A stretch of 64,000 nt of DNA from Acidocella sp. 20-57-95 (lineage in GTDB: Bacteria > Pseudomonadota > Alphaproteobacteria > Acetobacterales > Acetobacteraceae): contig NCAT01000001.1 in assembly GCA_002255575.1 (NCBI GenBank), positions 1 to 64,000 of the forward strand, given 5' to 3'. The translations under genes were made by a program, and so were the position numbers. The notes beneath the pieces were generated by a model. That model did not search any database and was not told where the DNA came from. It saw only the letters and a program-made list of their open reading frames with translations. This document shows positions 1 to 8,535 of the stretch, piece by piece (positions within the stretch are counted from its first letter, which is position 1; the number at the start of each line of letters is the position of its first letter).

Positions 1-1
1 T

Positions 2-1219
2 TGCGCCCGCTTGGGCCCGAAATTCCGCTTCTTCACGCTTGGCAAATATAAGGGCTTTAAGGCTGGTGCTCTGAACTTTGGCCTGCGCCAGACTGCCCCA
101 GATGCCGAGATCATCGGTGTGATCGACAGCGACTATATTGTGGAGCCAGATTGGCTGCGCAGCATGGTGCCGGCGTTTAACAACCCGAAGGTAGGCTTCA
201 CCCAGTCCCCGCAGGATTACCGCGACAATGACGGCAGCTTCTTCAAGCGCCTGATGTTCTGGGAATATGCCGGCTTCTTCCATGCCGGCATGGTGACCCG
301 CAATGAGCGCAACGCGATTATTCAGCACGGCACGATGACCCTGGTGCGCAAGGCCGCACTGGTGAATGAAAATGGCTGGGCCGAATGGTGCATCACCGAG
401 GATAGCCAGTTGGGCCTGCGGTTGTTCCGCGCTGGTTATGAGGCGGTGTATTCGAAAAAGAGCTTTGGTAAGGGCGTGATGCCGGATGACTTTAACGCCT
501 TCCGCAAGCAGCGTTACCGCTGGGCGTATGGCGCCATGCGCATTACCCGCGCCAATGCCAATGCCTTGTTCAACCCGTTCAATAAGGAACTTACGCTGGG
601 CCAGAAATGGCACTTCATCACCGGCTGGTTGCCGTGGATGGGCGACGCGCTGGGCCTGGTGTTCCTGGTGATGGGTCTGGCCTGGTCGGTTGGGTTGATT
701 TTGGACCCGGTGCGTTATGAGTTCCCGATTGCGCTGTTCATGCTGCCTTCGATTGGGTTGTTCTTCTTCAAGATTGTGCAGATTTTAGCACTCTATGCCA
801 ACCGCGTGCCGTGCGGCTTTGCGGACCGGCTGGGGGCGGCAATTGGTGGCTTGGCGCTGTCGCACAGCATCGGCAAGGCGGTTTGGAAAGGGTTGTTCAC
901 CAATTCCCTGCCCTTCCTGCGCACACCGAAGATGAAGAATGCCCCGGCTTTGGTGCAAGGCTTGGTGATGGCGCGGGAAGAACTGGTGCTCCTGGTTCTC
1001 ACTTGGGGCGCGCTGCTGGGTGTTGGCTTTGGCCACCATTGGGCAACCTTGGAAACCAAGCTGTGGTGCGCGGTATTGTTCACCCAATCTCTGCCGTACC
1101 TCGCTTCAGTGAGCGTCTCGATTTTGGCCTCGATGCCCGCCAAGGTCACAACGCCGGTGGTGGTCCAGGCGAAGGAGCCCGTACGGATGGGCGCGTTCCA
1201 CCCGGCCGCTGGGGACTAG
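2..1219 (+). CDS. GT2 processive glycosyltransferase (5' end outside window)
   Basis: Family 2 glycosyltransferase of the cellulose-synthase-like type, which polymerises a beta-glycan from a nucleotide sugar at the inner membrane. The reading frame is open to the window edge and the first visible residues are already inside the catalytic domain, so the start lies upstream. Visible motifs are KAGALN, the metal-binding DSD, the catalytic TED, and the QRYRW acceptor motif. Several hydrophobic segments follow in the C-terminal half (about residues 200-370 of the visible part), as expected for the translocating membrane domain. The exact polymer cannot be read from this fragment. A strong terminator follows 23 nt after the stop, so it ends its transcript. 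Confidence 0.88.
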   Translation, partial: CARLGPKFRFFTLGKYKGFKAGALNFGLRQTAPDAEIIGVIDSDYIVEPDWLRSMVPAFNNPKVGFTQSPQDYRDNDGSFFKRLMFWEYAGFFHAGMVTRNERNAIIQHGTMTLVRKAALVNENGWAEWCITEDSQLGLRLFRAGYEAVYSKKSFGKGVMPDDFNAFRKQRYRWAYGAMRITRANANALFNPFNKELTLGQKWHFITGWLPWMGDALGLVFLVMGLAWSVGLILDPVRYEFPIALFMLPSIGLFFFKIVQILALYANRVPCGFADRLGAAIGGLALSHSIGKAVWKGLFTNSLPFLRTPKMKNAPALVQGLVMAREELVLLVLTWGALLGVGFGHHWATLETKLWCAVLFTQSLPYLASVSVSILASMPAKVTTPVVVQAKEPVRMGAFHPAAGD

Positions 1220-1242
1220 GTTGTCTCGGTAATGGTTACAAA

Positions 1243-1267
1243 ACGGCCCCGCGAGGGGCCGTTTTTG
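1243..1267 (+). terminator. Rho-independent terminator after the GT2 gene
   Basis: A GC-rich stem (ACGGCCCC paired with GGGGCCGT) closes a GCGA tetraloop and is followed by a T run. It lies 23 nt downstream of the glycosyltransferase stop codon. Confidence 0.88.
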
Positions 1268-1411
1268 TTGGGGTGGGGCGATGTTACACGTGGAGCATTG
1301 CGGGACAGTTTGTATCGATAACTATACGTTAGTATAAATAATCTCAGGAATGAGGCAGGGAAAAACTTTTGGGTTTTGAAGGGATTTGAGGAGCCGCGCC
1401 GCCTGCACAAC

Positions 1412-1457
1412 CGTCATGCTCTCGAAGGCGAGCATCTTCTGGTTGGTGTAAGAAGAT
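1412..1457. repeat. 46-bp dispersed repeat, copy 1
   Basis: A 46-bp element that recurs at 1635-1680 with only two mismatches. It contains an imperfect hairpin (GATGCTCGC-type arms) and runs straight into a second palindrome (1452-1479). The 1268-1813 stretch holds no convincing gene; it is a cluster of short palindromic elements of REP/intergenic type, plus a roughly 100-nt AT-rich segment after the terminator in which I see nothing. Confidence 0.75.
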
Positions 1458-1479
1458 TCCCGCGTGCGCGGGAATGACG
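1452..1479. repeat. REP-like palindrome, copy A
   Basis: The core is an inverted repeat, TTCCCGCG facing CGCGGGAA, preceded by GAAGA and followed by TGACG. Related copies occur at 10215-10242 and 13936-13963, always outside genes. This type of element is widespread in alphaproteobacterial intergenic regions. Confidence 0.72.
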
Positions 1480-1550
1480 AAAGGGGGGGGAGAGAATGAC
1501 GAAAGGGAGTGGATGACGAAAGGGGGAATGACCGTTAGATGCGGCAGGCG

Positions 1551-1583
1551 TGGATGGCCGGGTCAAGTCCGGCCATGACGATG
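1551..1583. repeat. Palindromic repeat, left copy flanking the R-M island
   Basis: Inverted repeat with arms GGCCGG and CCGGCC around a GTCAAGT-type loop, followed by ATGACGATG. A same-orientation copy with compensated arm changes (GGCCCGG and CCGGGCC) lies at 4433-4465, so the two bracket the restriction-modification genes. Confidence 0.72.
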
Positions 1584-1634
1584 CCCCCTGTTCGTCATTC
1601 CCGCACTCAAACCCGTCAGTCCCGCACTCAAACC

Positions 1635-1680
1635 CGTCATGCTCGCGAAGGCGAGCATCTTCTGGTTGGTGTGAGAAGAT
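1635..1680. repeat. 46-bp dispersed repeat, copy 2
   Basis: Second copy of the 46-bp element at 1412-1457, in the same orientation, 44 of 46 positions identical. It sits about 130 bp upstream of the methyltransferase start. Confidence 0.75.
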
Positions 1681-1813
1681 ACTCGTCTGCGCACGTATGG
1701 CGGCGTAGGGAGGAGCAAGTTATTTATCCGGCCTTATTACGACTCGGGCTAACCGGCTTATCAAGTTGACTGAAATTCGATAACCCCGAACATTGATCTA
1801 TCAAAGGAATCTA

Positions 1814-2773
1814 ATGTTAAGTTCAGTGGAAATGTGTGCCGGTGCTGGCGGGCAGGCTTTGGGCCTAGAGACGGCCGGATTTGGTCATGAGGCGCTGATC
1901 GAAATTGAGCCGGATTATTGCAAGACGCTGCAATTCAACCGCCCGCATTGGAACGTGTTGGCCCAAAGCCTCGTTGATTTCAGCGCCACCAAATACAAGG
2001 GCATCGACTTATTGGCCGGCGGACTGCCCTGCCCACCATTTTCCAAAGCAGGTAAGCAGCTTGGCGAGAACGATGAGCGCAATTTGTTTCCGGAAGCGCT
2101 CCGGCTGGTTGATGAATGCCGTCCGAAGGCCATTATGATCGAAAATGTGCGGGGCTTTTTGGACGCGGTATTTGAGGATTACCGGGGACATCTCAAAAAG
2201 CAGTTAAAAAAACTTGGCTACGAGGTGGATTGGCGCTTGCTGAATGCATCTGAATTTGGCGTCCCGCAGTTGCGCCCTCGCGTTGTTATTGTGGCGCTAA
2301 AGAAAGACATCGCGAGCAATTTTGAATGGCCCGCAGTGACCGCACATAATCCGGCCACTGTCGGTGAAACTTTATATGATTTGATGGCGGCTAATGGCTG
2401 GCTTGGGGTCGCCAAATGGAGGGAGCAGGCCAACGAAATTGCCCCAACCATTGTGGGCGGTTCGAAGAAGCATGGTGGTCCAGACCTTGGCCCTACACGA
2501 GCCCGCAAAGCCTGGGCCAGTCTTGGGGTGAACGGGATTTCCATTGGCGATGCCGCACCTGAGCGTGATTTCGTGGGAATGCCGCGTTTAACAACCCGGA
2601 TGGTGGCCCGATTACAGGGCTTTCCGGATTCTTGGCAGTTTGCAGGGAAGAAAACGATTGCTTACCGGCAAGTTGGTAACGCGTTTCCACCGCCAGTGGC
2701 TCAAGCTGTGGCAACGCAGATTAAAAGTGCTCTCAATGTTACCGCAAAACGTCATCTCAGCAGCGTCGCATGA
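1814..2773 (+). CDS. DNA (cytosine-5)-methyltransferase of a type II R-M system
   Basis: Transfers a methyl group from AdoMet to C5 of cytosine in the site cut by the neighbouring endonuclease, protecting host DNA. About 319 aa. Motifs in order: the AdoMet-binding segment EMCAGAGGQALGLE near the N-terminus, IEIEPD, the catalytic PCPPFS loop (motif IV with its Cys), IENVRGF (motif VI), RPRVVIVAL (motif VIII), a target recognition region in the middle, then RLQGFPDSW and the closing QVGNAFPPPVA (motif X). I chose ATG 1814 because AAAGGA lies 8 nt upstream and the AdoMet motif follows at once. The stop overlaps the endonuclease start by 4 nt. Base composition is more AT-rich than in the flanking housekeeping genes, suggesting transfer. 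Confidence 0.93.
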   Translation: MLSSVEMCAGAGGQALGLETAGFGHEALIEIEPDYCKTLQFNRPHWNVLAQSLVDFSATKYKGIDLLAGGLPCPPFSKAGKQLGENDERNLFPEALRLVDECRPKAIMIENVRGFLDAVFEDYRGHLKKQLKKLGYEVDWRLLNASEFGVPQLRPRVVIVALKKDIASNFEWPAVTAHNPATVGETLYDLMAANGWLGVAKWREQANEIAPTIVGGSKKHGGPDLGPTRARKAWASLGVNGISIGDAAPERDFVGMPRLTTRMVARLQGFPDSWQFAGKKTIAYRQVGNAFPPPVAQAVATQIKSALNVTAKRHLSSVA

Positions 2774-3633
2774 CCGATAAAGAACCTTTTATTCAAATCG
2801 CTCGGGCTGAATTTCATAAATCCTTGCTCCAAACCTTACTCGTGATCAACGAGAAAGGTATCCCCAGTAACGCGGACGGCACCAATAAAACCAGTATATC
2901 AATTGCCCTTGGAATCGCTCAGCGGTTACAAGCTGAGACTGGCGTTCGTGGTGCCGCGCAAACCTCAGGAAATGACTTCGAGAGTCTCGTATCAAAATTT
3001 GTTGAAGTTTCTTTTTTACGTCTATCTCATTTAAGGCCAGGAAACTGGACCGTTCAACAAGTCGGCAATCGAAATCGAGGCGAGATCGCAAAATACGCAC
3101 AATATGCTCATTTAGCAGCCTTACAACAAGCAACAAAGGACAATCGAGATCTAGCAGCTGCTCTAGGAAATGACTACGCGATCACCCCAGACGTAATCGT
3201 GACGCGCGCTTTAGAGGATGATGAATCAATAAATGGTCTTGAATATTTAGTCGATGAAACTATTGCCAAGCGCGCAGACTTACGAGACGGCGAAAATAAA
3301 GTTCCATTGTTGCATGCAAGTATCAGCACGAAGTGGACCCTGAGAAGTGACCGAGCACAAAATGCACGTTCCGAGGCTCTTAATCTTATTCGGAACCGCA
3401 AAGGTAGGCAGCCACATATAATGGTCGTGACAGGAGAGCCACTGCCTAGCCGACTGTCATCACTAGCTCTTGGTACTGGGGATATCGATTGCGTCTACCA
3501 TTTCGCATTGGATGAGTTGGCTGCTTCAATTGAAGAAAGTGGAAATTCAGAAGCTCAAGATATGCTTGGCATTATGGTTCAAGGAAGGCGACTAAAGGAT
3601 ATCGCTGATTTACCGTTTGATTTGGCTGTCTAA
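2770..3633 (+). CDS. NgoMIV-family type II restriction endonuclease
   Basis: Predicted homotetrameric Mg2+-dependent endonuclease recognising GCCGGC. About 287 aa, close to the size of NgoMIV. Every functional residue I remember for NgoMIV is present at its known position plus one: E71, D141 (in TPD), K188, the recognition motif R192-S-D-R195, and E202. That register match is stronger evidence than general similarity. The coding sequence is clearly AT-richer than its surroundings, a usual mark of mobile restriction genes. It overlaps the methyltransferase by 4 nt, so the two are translationally coupled, and it meets the convergent gene at 3630 tail to tail with a 3-4 nt overlap. The family call is from motif recall; specificity is inferred from the recognition motif and not tested. 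Confidence 0.88.
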   Translation: MTDKEPFIQIARAEFHKSLLQTLLVINEKGIPSNADGTNKTSISIALGIAQRLQAETGVRGAAQTSGNDFESLVSKFVEVSFLRLSHLRPGNWTVQQVGNRNRGEIAKYAQYAHLAALQQATKDNRDLAAALGNDYAITPDVIVTRALEDDESINGLEYLVDETIAKRADLRDGENKVPLLHASISTKWTLRSDRAQNARSEALNLIRNRKGRQPHIMVVTGEPLPSRLSSLALGTGDIDCVYHFALDELAASIEESGNSEAQDMLGIMVQGRRLKDIADLPFDLAV

Positions 3634-4088
3634 TAAAAACTGACTAGCTCAACAGCCTTTCGCAATCTTACCAGCATCCCAAGTTGCACTGCCCGTGCGA
3701 TAGAGACGGGGTAAAGTTTTTCACAACGCTCCTCATAAAGACTATACACCATCGTTTCCTCATCTCGAACAGCATATCCGACGATTTGCATGTCATCCCA
3801 ATTATAGTCTGCAACTTCAGTTCGGTTTTCTTCCCAGCGCAAAATTGGGTTTGCTATCTGCTTCCTCCGACTTAAAGCCGTTAACATTTCATACTCGGCA
3901 TCGATCATGACGAACTTCGGCATTTTTTGTCCGGCTAGTGCCGCTTCATTTTCTGCTATGATTTCGGCCCGCCACGCAGTGATTTCGGTTAATTTGCATA
4001 ACCGGCTTGCGGTTCCTACACGCAGCTTTTTGCCATCGATGAAAACTGAAGTTTTGCGCTTATTCAATAAATAAAGGTCAACACCCAT
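3630..4088 (-). CDS. Hypothetical protein (152 aa) in the R-M island
   Basis: I do not recognise the family. The start at 4088 is supported by GGAGA about 10 nt upstream. The protein looks soluble and mixed alpha/beta, without signal peptide or membrane segment, and is rich in charged residues; a short aromatic stretch (YNWDDMQIVGYAVRDEETMVYSLYEERCEKLY) is broken by acidic residues. Composition is AT-rich like the endonuclease, which it faces tail to tail. Upstream on the same strand is the stub of an MmeI-like gene. It may be island cargo or a regulator of the restriction system, but nothing in the sequence proves either. Confidence 0.68.
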   Translation of the reverse strand: MGVDLYLLNKRKTSVFIDGKKLRVGTASRLCKLTEITAWRAEIIAENEAALAGQKMPKFVMIDAEYEMLTALSRRKQIANPILRWEENRTEVADYNWDDMQIVGYAVRDEETMVYSLYEERCEKLYPVSIARAVQLGMLVRLRKAVELVSFY

Positions 4089-4131
4089 TGCACGCTGTCT
4101 CCATTAATTACAGAATATGCTTACCAAATAA

Positions 4132-4368
4132 TCATTGTAAAACCGTAAACACGAGCAAGCCTTTCCAGAACAGGTCGATAAAGCCGTATTTCTGGTCGAG
4201 CTTTTTGACCGGTTCCTCAAAGCTGGCGACGCGGCGGCGCAGGATGCCGAAGATTTGGAAGAATTCGTTGTAGAAGGTTTGGCTTTCGCCTTTTTCGTAG
4301 GCGGCATTTTGCCATTCGGTGGCGAAGAGCGCGGCACGTGCCCGAATTTCGTTCCAGCTCAGCCGCAT
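4132..4368 (-). pseudogene. Truncated N-terminus of an MmeI-like (type IIL) R-M methyltransferase
   Basis: A 78-codon frame with a good ribosome site (GGGAG before ATG 4368). Its first about 70 residues have the look of the N-terminal domain of large MmeI-like DNA methyltransferase/endonucleases: LSWNEIRARA, the QTFYNEFF segment, RRRVASFEEPVKKL and GFIDLFWKG. In the family this domain is followed by VEQKS-type residues and then several hundred more amino acids. Here the match ends after FWKGLL, the frame runs into unrelated AT-rich sequence and stops. It is best read as the remnant of a gene cut off by the island at about position 4150. The high-GC composition matches the chromosome rather than the island. 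Confidence 0.72.
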
Positions 4369-4432
4369 GAAAATCTCCCTCAGACTCGCGTAGGCTGCAG
4401 GCTAGCAACGTTGGGTTAGGGGGGCAAAGGCG

Positions 4433-4465
4433 TGGATGGCCCGGTCAAGCCGGGCCATGACGATG
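4433..4465. repeat. Palindromic repeat, right copy flanking the R-M island
   Basis: Arms GGCCCGG and CCGGGCC around TCAAG, then ATGACGATG. Same orientation as the copy at 1551-1583, with paired changes in both arms that keep the stem. Located between the MmeI-like remnant and gor. Confidence 0.72.
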
Positions 4466-4589
4466 GCGGGGGCGGCGGGTCGCGGCCCGGTTTTGGCGCG
4501 GTCTTGGCACGGGGGCTATGCCGCGTTGGTATGTTTGCCCTCCGCAATCGGCTACCATATGTGCAACCAACTAGTTTTGGAGGCTCTAC

Positions 4590-5951
4590 ATGGATTTCGA
4601 CCTGTTTGTCATTGGCGGTGGTTCGGCGGGGGTGCGCTCGGCGCGGATTGCGGCCGGTTATGGGGCGCGCGTGGGCGTGGCGGAGGAGAGGTTCTGGGGC
4701 GGTACCTGTGTGAACATAGGCTGCGTGCCGAAGAAATTCATGGTGATGGCCGCCGAATATGGCGCCCAGGCCGATGATGCGGCGGGGTTTGGCTGGAATA
4801 TCACCAAGGGCGGGCATGACTGGTCCCAGCTGATCAAGGCCAAGGATAAGGAAATTAGCCGGCTGAACGGTATTTATCAGCGCCTGCTGGGCACTGCCGG
4901 GGCCACCATTTTTGAAGCCCGCGCCAGCTTTATCGATGCCCACACGCTGGATGTGGGTGGCCAGCGGGTGACGGCTGAGAGGATTATCATTGCCACCGGC
5001 GGGCACCCGACCCGGCTTGATATTCCGGGGGCGGAGCTGGGCATCGTCTCAGATGACGTGTTTTACTTGCCGAACATGCCAAAGCGCATTGCGATTATCG
5101 GCAGCGGCTATATTGCGGTGGAATTTGCCGGGGTGTTTGCCGGGCTGGGGGCAGAGACGCATCTGATTTATCGCCAGCCTCTGCCGTTGCGCGGGTTCGA
5201 TGCGGATTTGCGGGCCAGCCTGGCCGAACAGATGGCCGGCAACGGGGTGATTTTGCATGCGGGCAACACGCCTGTGAGCATTACCGCCGATGGCGCGGCG
5301 CGGCGTGTGGCCCTTGCCGACGGTCAGGTGCTGGATGTGGATGTGGTGTTTTTCGCAACCGGCCGGGCCGCCAATGTGAAGGGGCTGAACCTGCAGGCGG
5401 CGGGGGTGAAAACCAAGCCCAGCGGGGCGGTGATTGTGGATGAAACCCTGCTGACCACCGCGCCGAATATCTATGCCATTGGCGATGTGACGGACCGGCT
5501 GAACCTGACCCCGGTTGCGACCGCCGAGGGCCATGCGGTGGCTGATACCTTGTTTGGTAACAAGCCGCGCAAGGTTTCGCTCGAAAACGTGCCAACGGCG
5601 GTGTTTTCCATCCCGCCGATTGCCACGGTGGGGATCACCGAGGAACAGGCACCGCCGGGCGCAAAAATATTCGTGACCAAATTCAAACCAATGCGCCACC
5701 AGCTTTCGGGCCGCCAGCGTATCAGCCTCATGAAGCTGGTGGTGGATGCGGCGACTGACCAAGTGCTGGGCGTGCATATGCTGGGTGAGGATGCGCCGGA
5801 GATTATTCAAGGTATGGCGGTGGCGGTGATTGCCGGGGCCACGAAGGCAGATTTTGACCGGACCATCGGCATTCACCCCACGGCGGCGGAAGAATTCGTA
5901 ACCCTGCGGACTCAAACCAGGGTTGCGGGGGCCGCGATTGCCGCAGAGTAG
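4590..5951 (+). CDS. gor: Glutathione-disulfide reductase
   Basis: FAD-dependent cytoplasmic homodimer that reduces glutathione disulfide with NADPH. 453 aa, the usual family length. Dinucleotide fold GGGSAG (residues 9-14), redox-active disulfide [13 protein letters not shown] (Cys40 and Cys45), second nucleotide-binding motif [12 protein letters not shown], arginines in [12 protein letters not shown] that fit NADPH rather than NADH, the FAD motif IGDVTD, and the C-terminal HPTAAEE with the catalytic His of the partner subunit. Start ATG 4590 has GGAGG 8 nt upstream. The next gene begins 53 nt downstream on the same strand, so it may head the gor-aroG-pncB-nadE transcription unit. Other pyridine disulfide oxidoreductases (mercuric reductase, lipoamide dehydrogenase) are less likely given the CVNIGC pattern. 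Confidence 0.93.
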   Translation: MDFDLFVIGGGSAGVRSARIAAGYGARVGVAEERFWGGTCVNIGCVPKKFMVMAAEYGAQADDAAGFGWNITKGGHDWSQLIKAKDKEISRLNGIYQRLLGTAGATIFEARASFIDAHTLDVGGQRVTAERIIIATGGHPTRLDIPGAELGIVSDDVFYLPNMPKRIAIIGSGYIAVEFAGVFAGLGAETHLIYRQPLPLRGFDADLRASLAEQMAGNGVILHAGNTPVSITADGAARRVALADGQVLDVDVVFFATGRAANVKGLNLQAAGVKTKPSGAVIVDETLLTTAPNIYAIGDVTDRLNLTPVATAEGHAVADTLFGNKPRKVSLENVPTAVFSIPPIATVGITEEQAPPGAKIFVTKFKPMRHQLSGRQRISLMKLVVDAATDQVLGVHMLGEDAPEIIQGMAVAVIAGATKADFDRTIGIHPTAAEEFVTLRTQTRVAGAAIAAE

Positions 5952-6004
5952 CGGACGACACATTTTTAGGCGATAATTGGCGAAATGAATGCCTTGGAGA
6001 GAAT

Positions 6005-7396
6005 ATGGACACCATCATCCCGGCCCGCCTGAATTCTGGCTGGAGCCCCGCTAGCTGGCGCGACTGCCCGATCAAGCAGGTGCCGGTTTACCCTGATGCG
6101 GCCAAGCTGGCTGCGATGGAAGCGCGCCTCACGCGGTTTCCGCCGTTGGTGTTCGCCGGTGAAGCGCGGCGGTTGAAGGCATCTCTGGCGCTGGCCGCAA
6201 CCGGGCAAGCCTTTGTGTTGCAAGGCGGCGATTGTGCGGAGAGCTTTGGTGATTTCACTGCCAATGTCATCCGGGATACGTTCCGGGTGCTGCTGCAAAT
6301 GGCGGTGGTGCTCACCTTTGGTGGGTCGATGCCGGTGGTGAAGCTGGGCCGGATGGCGGGGCAGTTCGCGAAGCCGCGCTCTTCGGACAGCGAGACGATT
6401 GATGGTGTCACCCTGCCCTCCTATCGTGGAGATATTGTGAATGGCCCGGAATTTTCGGCGCAGGCACGGATGCCCGATGAAAGCCGGATGGAGTTTGGCT
6501 ATTTCCAGTCCGCCGGCACGCTGAACCTGCTGCGGGCGTTTGCTTCCGGCGGTTACGCGGATTTGCATGAGGTGCATCGCTGGAATTTGGATTTTGTCGA
6601 GAAATCCCCGCTGGCGGCACGCTACCGGGATTTGTCGGCGCGGATTGATGAAACGCTGGCCTTTATGGCGGCGTGCGGGCTGACCAGTGTTTCGGCTCCG
6701 CAAATTCGCGAGACGGATTTCTTCACCAGCCATGAATCGCTGCTGTTGCCGTATGAGCAGGCGCTGACGCGGGTGGACTCCACCACCGGTGACTATTACG
6801 CCTGCTCGGCGCATTTCCTGTGGATTGGTGACCGTACCCGCCAGCCGGATGGCGCGCATGTGGAATTCCTGCGCGGGGTGAAAAACCCGATCGGGCTGAA
6901 AGTTGGCCCGACAACGACCGTCGATGATCTGCTGAAATTGATGGAAATTCTGGACCCTGCGAACGAGCCGGGCCGCCTCTCGCTGATCGCGCGGATGGGG
7001 GCTGATAAGGTTAATGAGAAGTTGACGCCGTTGGTACGCGCTGTGCGGCAAGCGGGGCGTACACCGGTTTGGCTGTGCGACCCGATGCATGGCAACACCA
7101 TCAGCACGGCGGCGAAGATCAAAACCCGCCGGTTCGATGCGATTGTTTCTGAACTGCGCTCGTTCTTTGACATTCATGAAGCTGAAGGCACGGTCGCTGG
7201 CGGTGCGCATGTGGAGATGACCGGGCAGGATGTCACTGAATGTGTGGGCGGTGCGCGTGGATTATCAGAAGAAGATCTGGGCAACCGGTATGAAACCTTC
7301 TGCGACCCGCGTTTGAATGCCGAGCAGGCTTTGGAGCTGGCATTCCTGCTGGCTGAGGAATTAAAGACCCGCCGCGCCAAGCGTGCCCATTCATGA
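6005..7396 (+). CDS. aroG: Class II 3-deoxy-7-phosphoheptulonate (DAHP) synthase
   Basis: Condenses phosphoenolpyruvate and erythrose 4-phosphate, the first step of the shikimate pathway. The class II (plant-type/Mycobacterium-type) sequence is evident: QGGDCAESF with the metal-binding Cys77, [28 protein letters not shown], the metal/substrate stretch [17 protein letters not shown], and [10 protein letters not shown]. 463 aa matches the class. GGAGAG precedes ATG 6005. The stop overlaps the pncB start by 4 nt. No aromatic amino acid leader is visible upstream. Class II enzymes are given several symbols; aroG is used here for the reaction. Confidence 0.92.
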   Translation: MDTIIPARLNSGWSPASWRDCPIKQVPVYPDAAKLAAMEARLTRFPPLVFAGEARRLKASLALAATGQAFVLQGGDCAESFGDFTANVIRDTFRVLLQMAVVLTFGGSMPVVKLGRMAGQFAKPRSSDSETIDGVTLPSYRGDIVNGPEFSAQARMPDESRMEFGYFQSAGTLNLLRAFASGGYADLHEVHRWNLDFVEKSPLAARYRDLSARIDETLAFMAACGLTSVSAPQIRETDFFTSHESLLLPYEQALTRVDSTTGDYYACSAHFLWIGDRTRQPDGAHVEFLRGVKNPIGLKVGPTTTVDDLLKLMEILDPANEPGRLSLIARMGADKVNEKLTPLVRAVRQAGRTPVWLCDPMHGNTISTAAKIKTRRFDAIVSELRSFFDIHEAEGTVAGGAHVEMTGQDVTECVGGARGLSEEDLGNRYETFCDPRLNAEQALELAFLLAEELKTRRAKRAHS

Positions 7397-8535
7397 CGGC
7401 GGCTCCGCTGGACCCAGCGGATATCACCAGCCGGACAGATGCGTATTTCAACCGAACGCGCGAGATTGTTGCGAAGTTTGGTGACAGCAAAGTTACCTAT
7501 GCGGTATTTTTGCGCCGCCCGGTGGTAAGTGCGCCGGCCTTGATGGTGGATTGGCTGCAAGCTGTTTCCGCCGCGCGGGGGCAAAAATTTGAAATTGAGC
7601 TGACACACCCGGAAGGCGCATGGATCGGCGCGGGTGAACCGCTGGTTTATATTACCGGCAGCTTTGCTGCCTTGGCTGATTTGGAAACGATTTTCCTGCA
7701 AAAGATCGGCGCCACCTGTGTGGCGGCGCATAACGCGTTTCAGATGTGTATGGCGCTGCCGCAAGCATCGTTTTTGGCGATGGAAGCGCGGCATTGCGCG
7801 GGCGCTGAGATGCAGGAGATGATGGCTTATGCCGCGTCCGTTGGGTCCAAAGCAGCGCAAGCGGAAGGGGCGAAAGGGTTTATCGGCAACGCCAATGACT
7901 GGACGGCGCGTTATTTCAACGCAGCCTGCGGGTTTGGCACAATGCCACATGCGTTGATCGGTTATGCGGGCTCCACTTTGCGCGCGGCTGAGATGTATGT
8001 GGAGACCTATCCCGCTGATAATCTCACCGTGCTGGTGGATTATTTTGGCCGGGAGATTAGCGATGCGCTGGCCGTATGTGCGCGGTTTGATGAGATGGCG
8101 GCGGCGGGCAAGCTCTCCGTGCGGCTGGACACGCATGGTGGGCGGTTCCTTGAAGGGCTGGACCCGCAGGAAAGCTACGCGGTGCTGGAACGCCACGCGC
8201 CAGGCGCGTTGCGACGTTACCGAAGCCAGACCGAATTGCGTTATTTGATCGGCACTGGCGTTTCGGCAGCTTCCGTGTGGCGGATGCGCGAGGCCTTGGA
8301 TGAGGCCGGATATCCGCACGTGAAAATCGTGGCGAGCTCCGGTTTCGGGGTGGAAAAATGCAGCGTGATGGCAGATGCCCATACGCCGATTGACGTGGTG
8401 GGCACTGGCAGTTTCATTCCTGAGCAATGGAGCGAGACTTATGCCACTGCCGACATTGTGGCCTATAATGGTGAGCCGATGGTAAAAATCGGCCGTGAAT
8501 TCTTACTCAAATCGGTGAAGCGCGACCTTGGCTGA
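7393..8535 (+). CDS. pncB: Nicotinate phosphoribosyltransferase
   Basis: Converts nicotinate and PRPP to nicotinate mononucleotide in the Preiss-Handler salvage route. 380 aa. Recognisable segments are LTDAYF-like [14 protein letters not shown] at the N-terminus, [10 protein letters not shown], a THGGRFLEG loop, [12 protein letters not shown] and DVVGTGSF near the C-terminal phosphate-binding region. ATGA overlap with the upstream DAHP synthase gene and an 8-nt overlap with nadE downstream indicate tight coupling; salvage and the final NAD synthesis step are thus made together. Nicotinamide phosphoribosyltransferase is the alternative, but the nadE partner favours the nicotinate enzyme. Confidence 0.9.
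   Translation: MTAAPLDPADITSRTDAYFNRTREIVAKFGDSKVTYAVFLRRPVVSAPALMVDWLQAVSAARGQKFEIELTHPEGAWIGAGEPLVYITGSFAALADLETIFLQKIGATCVAAHNAFQMCMALPQASFLAMEARHCAGAEMQEMMAYAASVGSKAAQAEGAKGFIGNANDWTARYFNAACGFGTMPHALIGYAGSTLRAAEMYVETYPADNLTVLVDYFGREISDALAVCARFDEMAAAGKLSVRLDTHGGRFLEGLDPQESYAVLERHAPGALRRYRSQTELRYLIGTGVSAASVWRMREALDEAGYPHVKIVASSGFGVEKCSVMADAHTPIDVVGTGSFIPEQWSETYATADIVAYNGEPMVKIGREFLLKSVKRDLG

Noticed and set aside
811-1332. 173-codon frame overlapping the glycosyltransferase
   Set aside because: Out-of-frame shadow with low-complexity Gly/Arg composition and it runs through the terminator.
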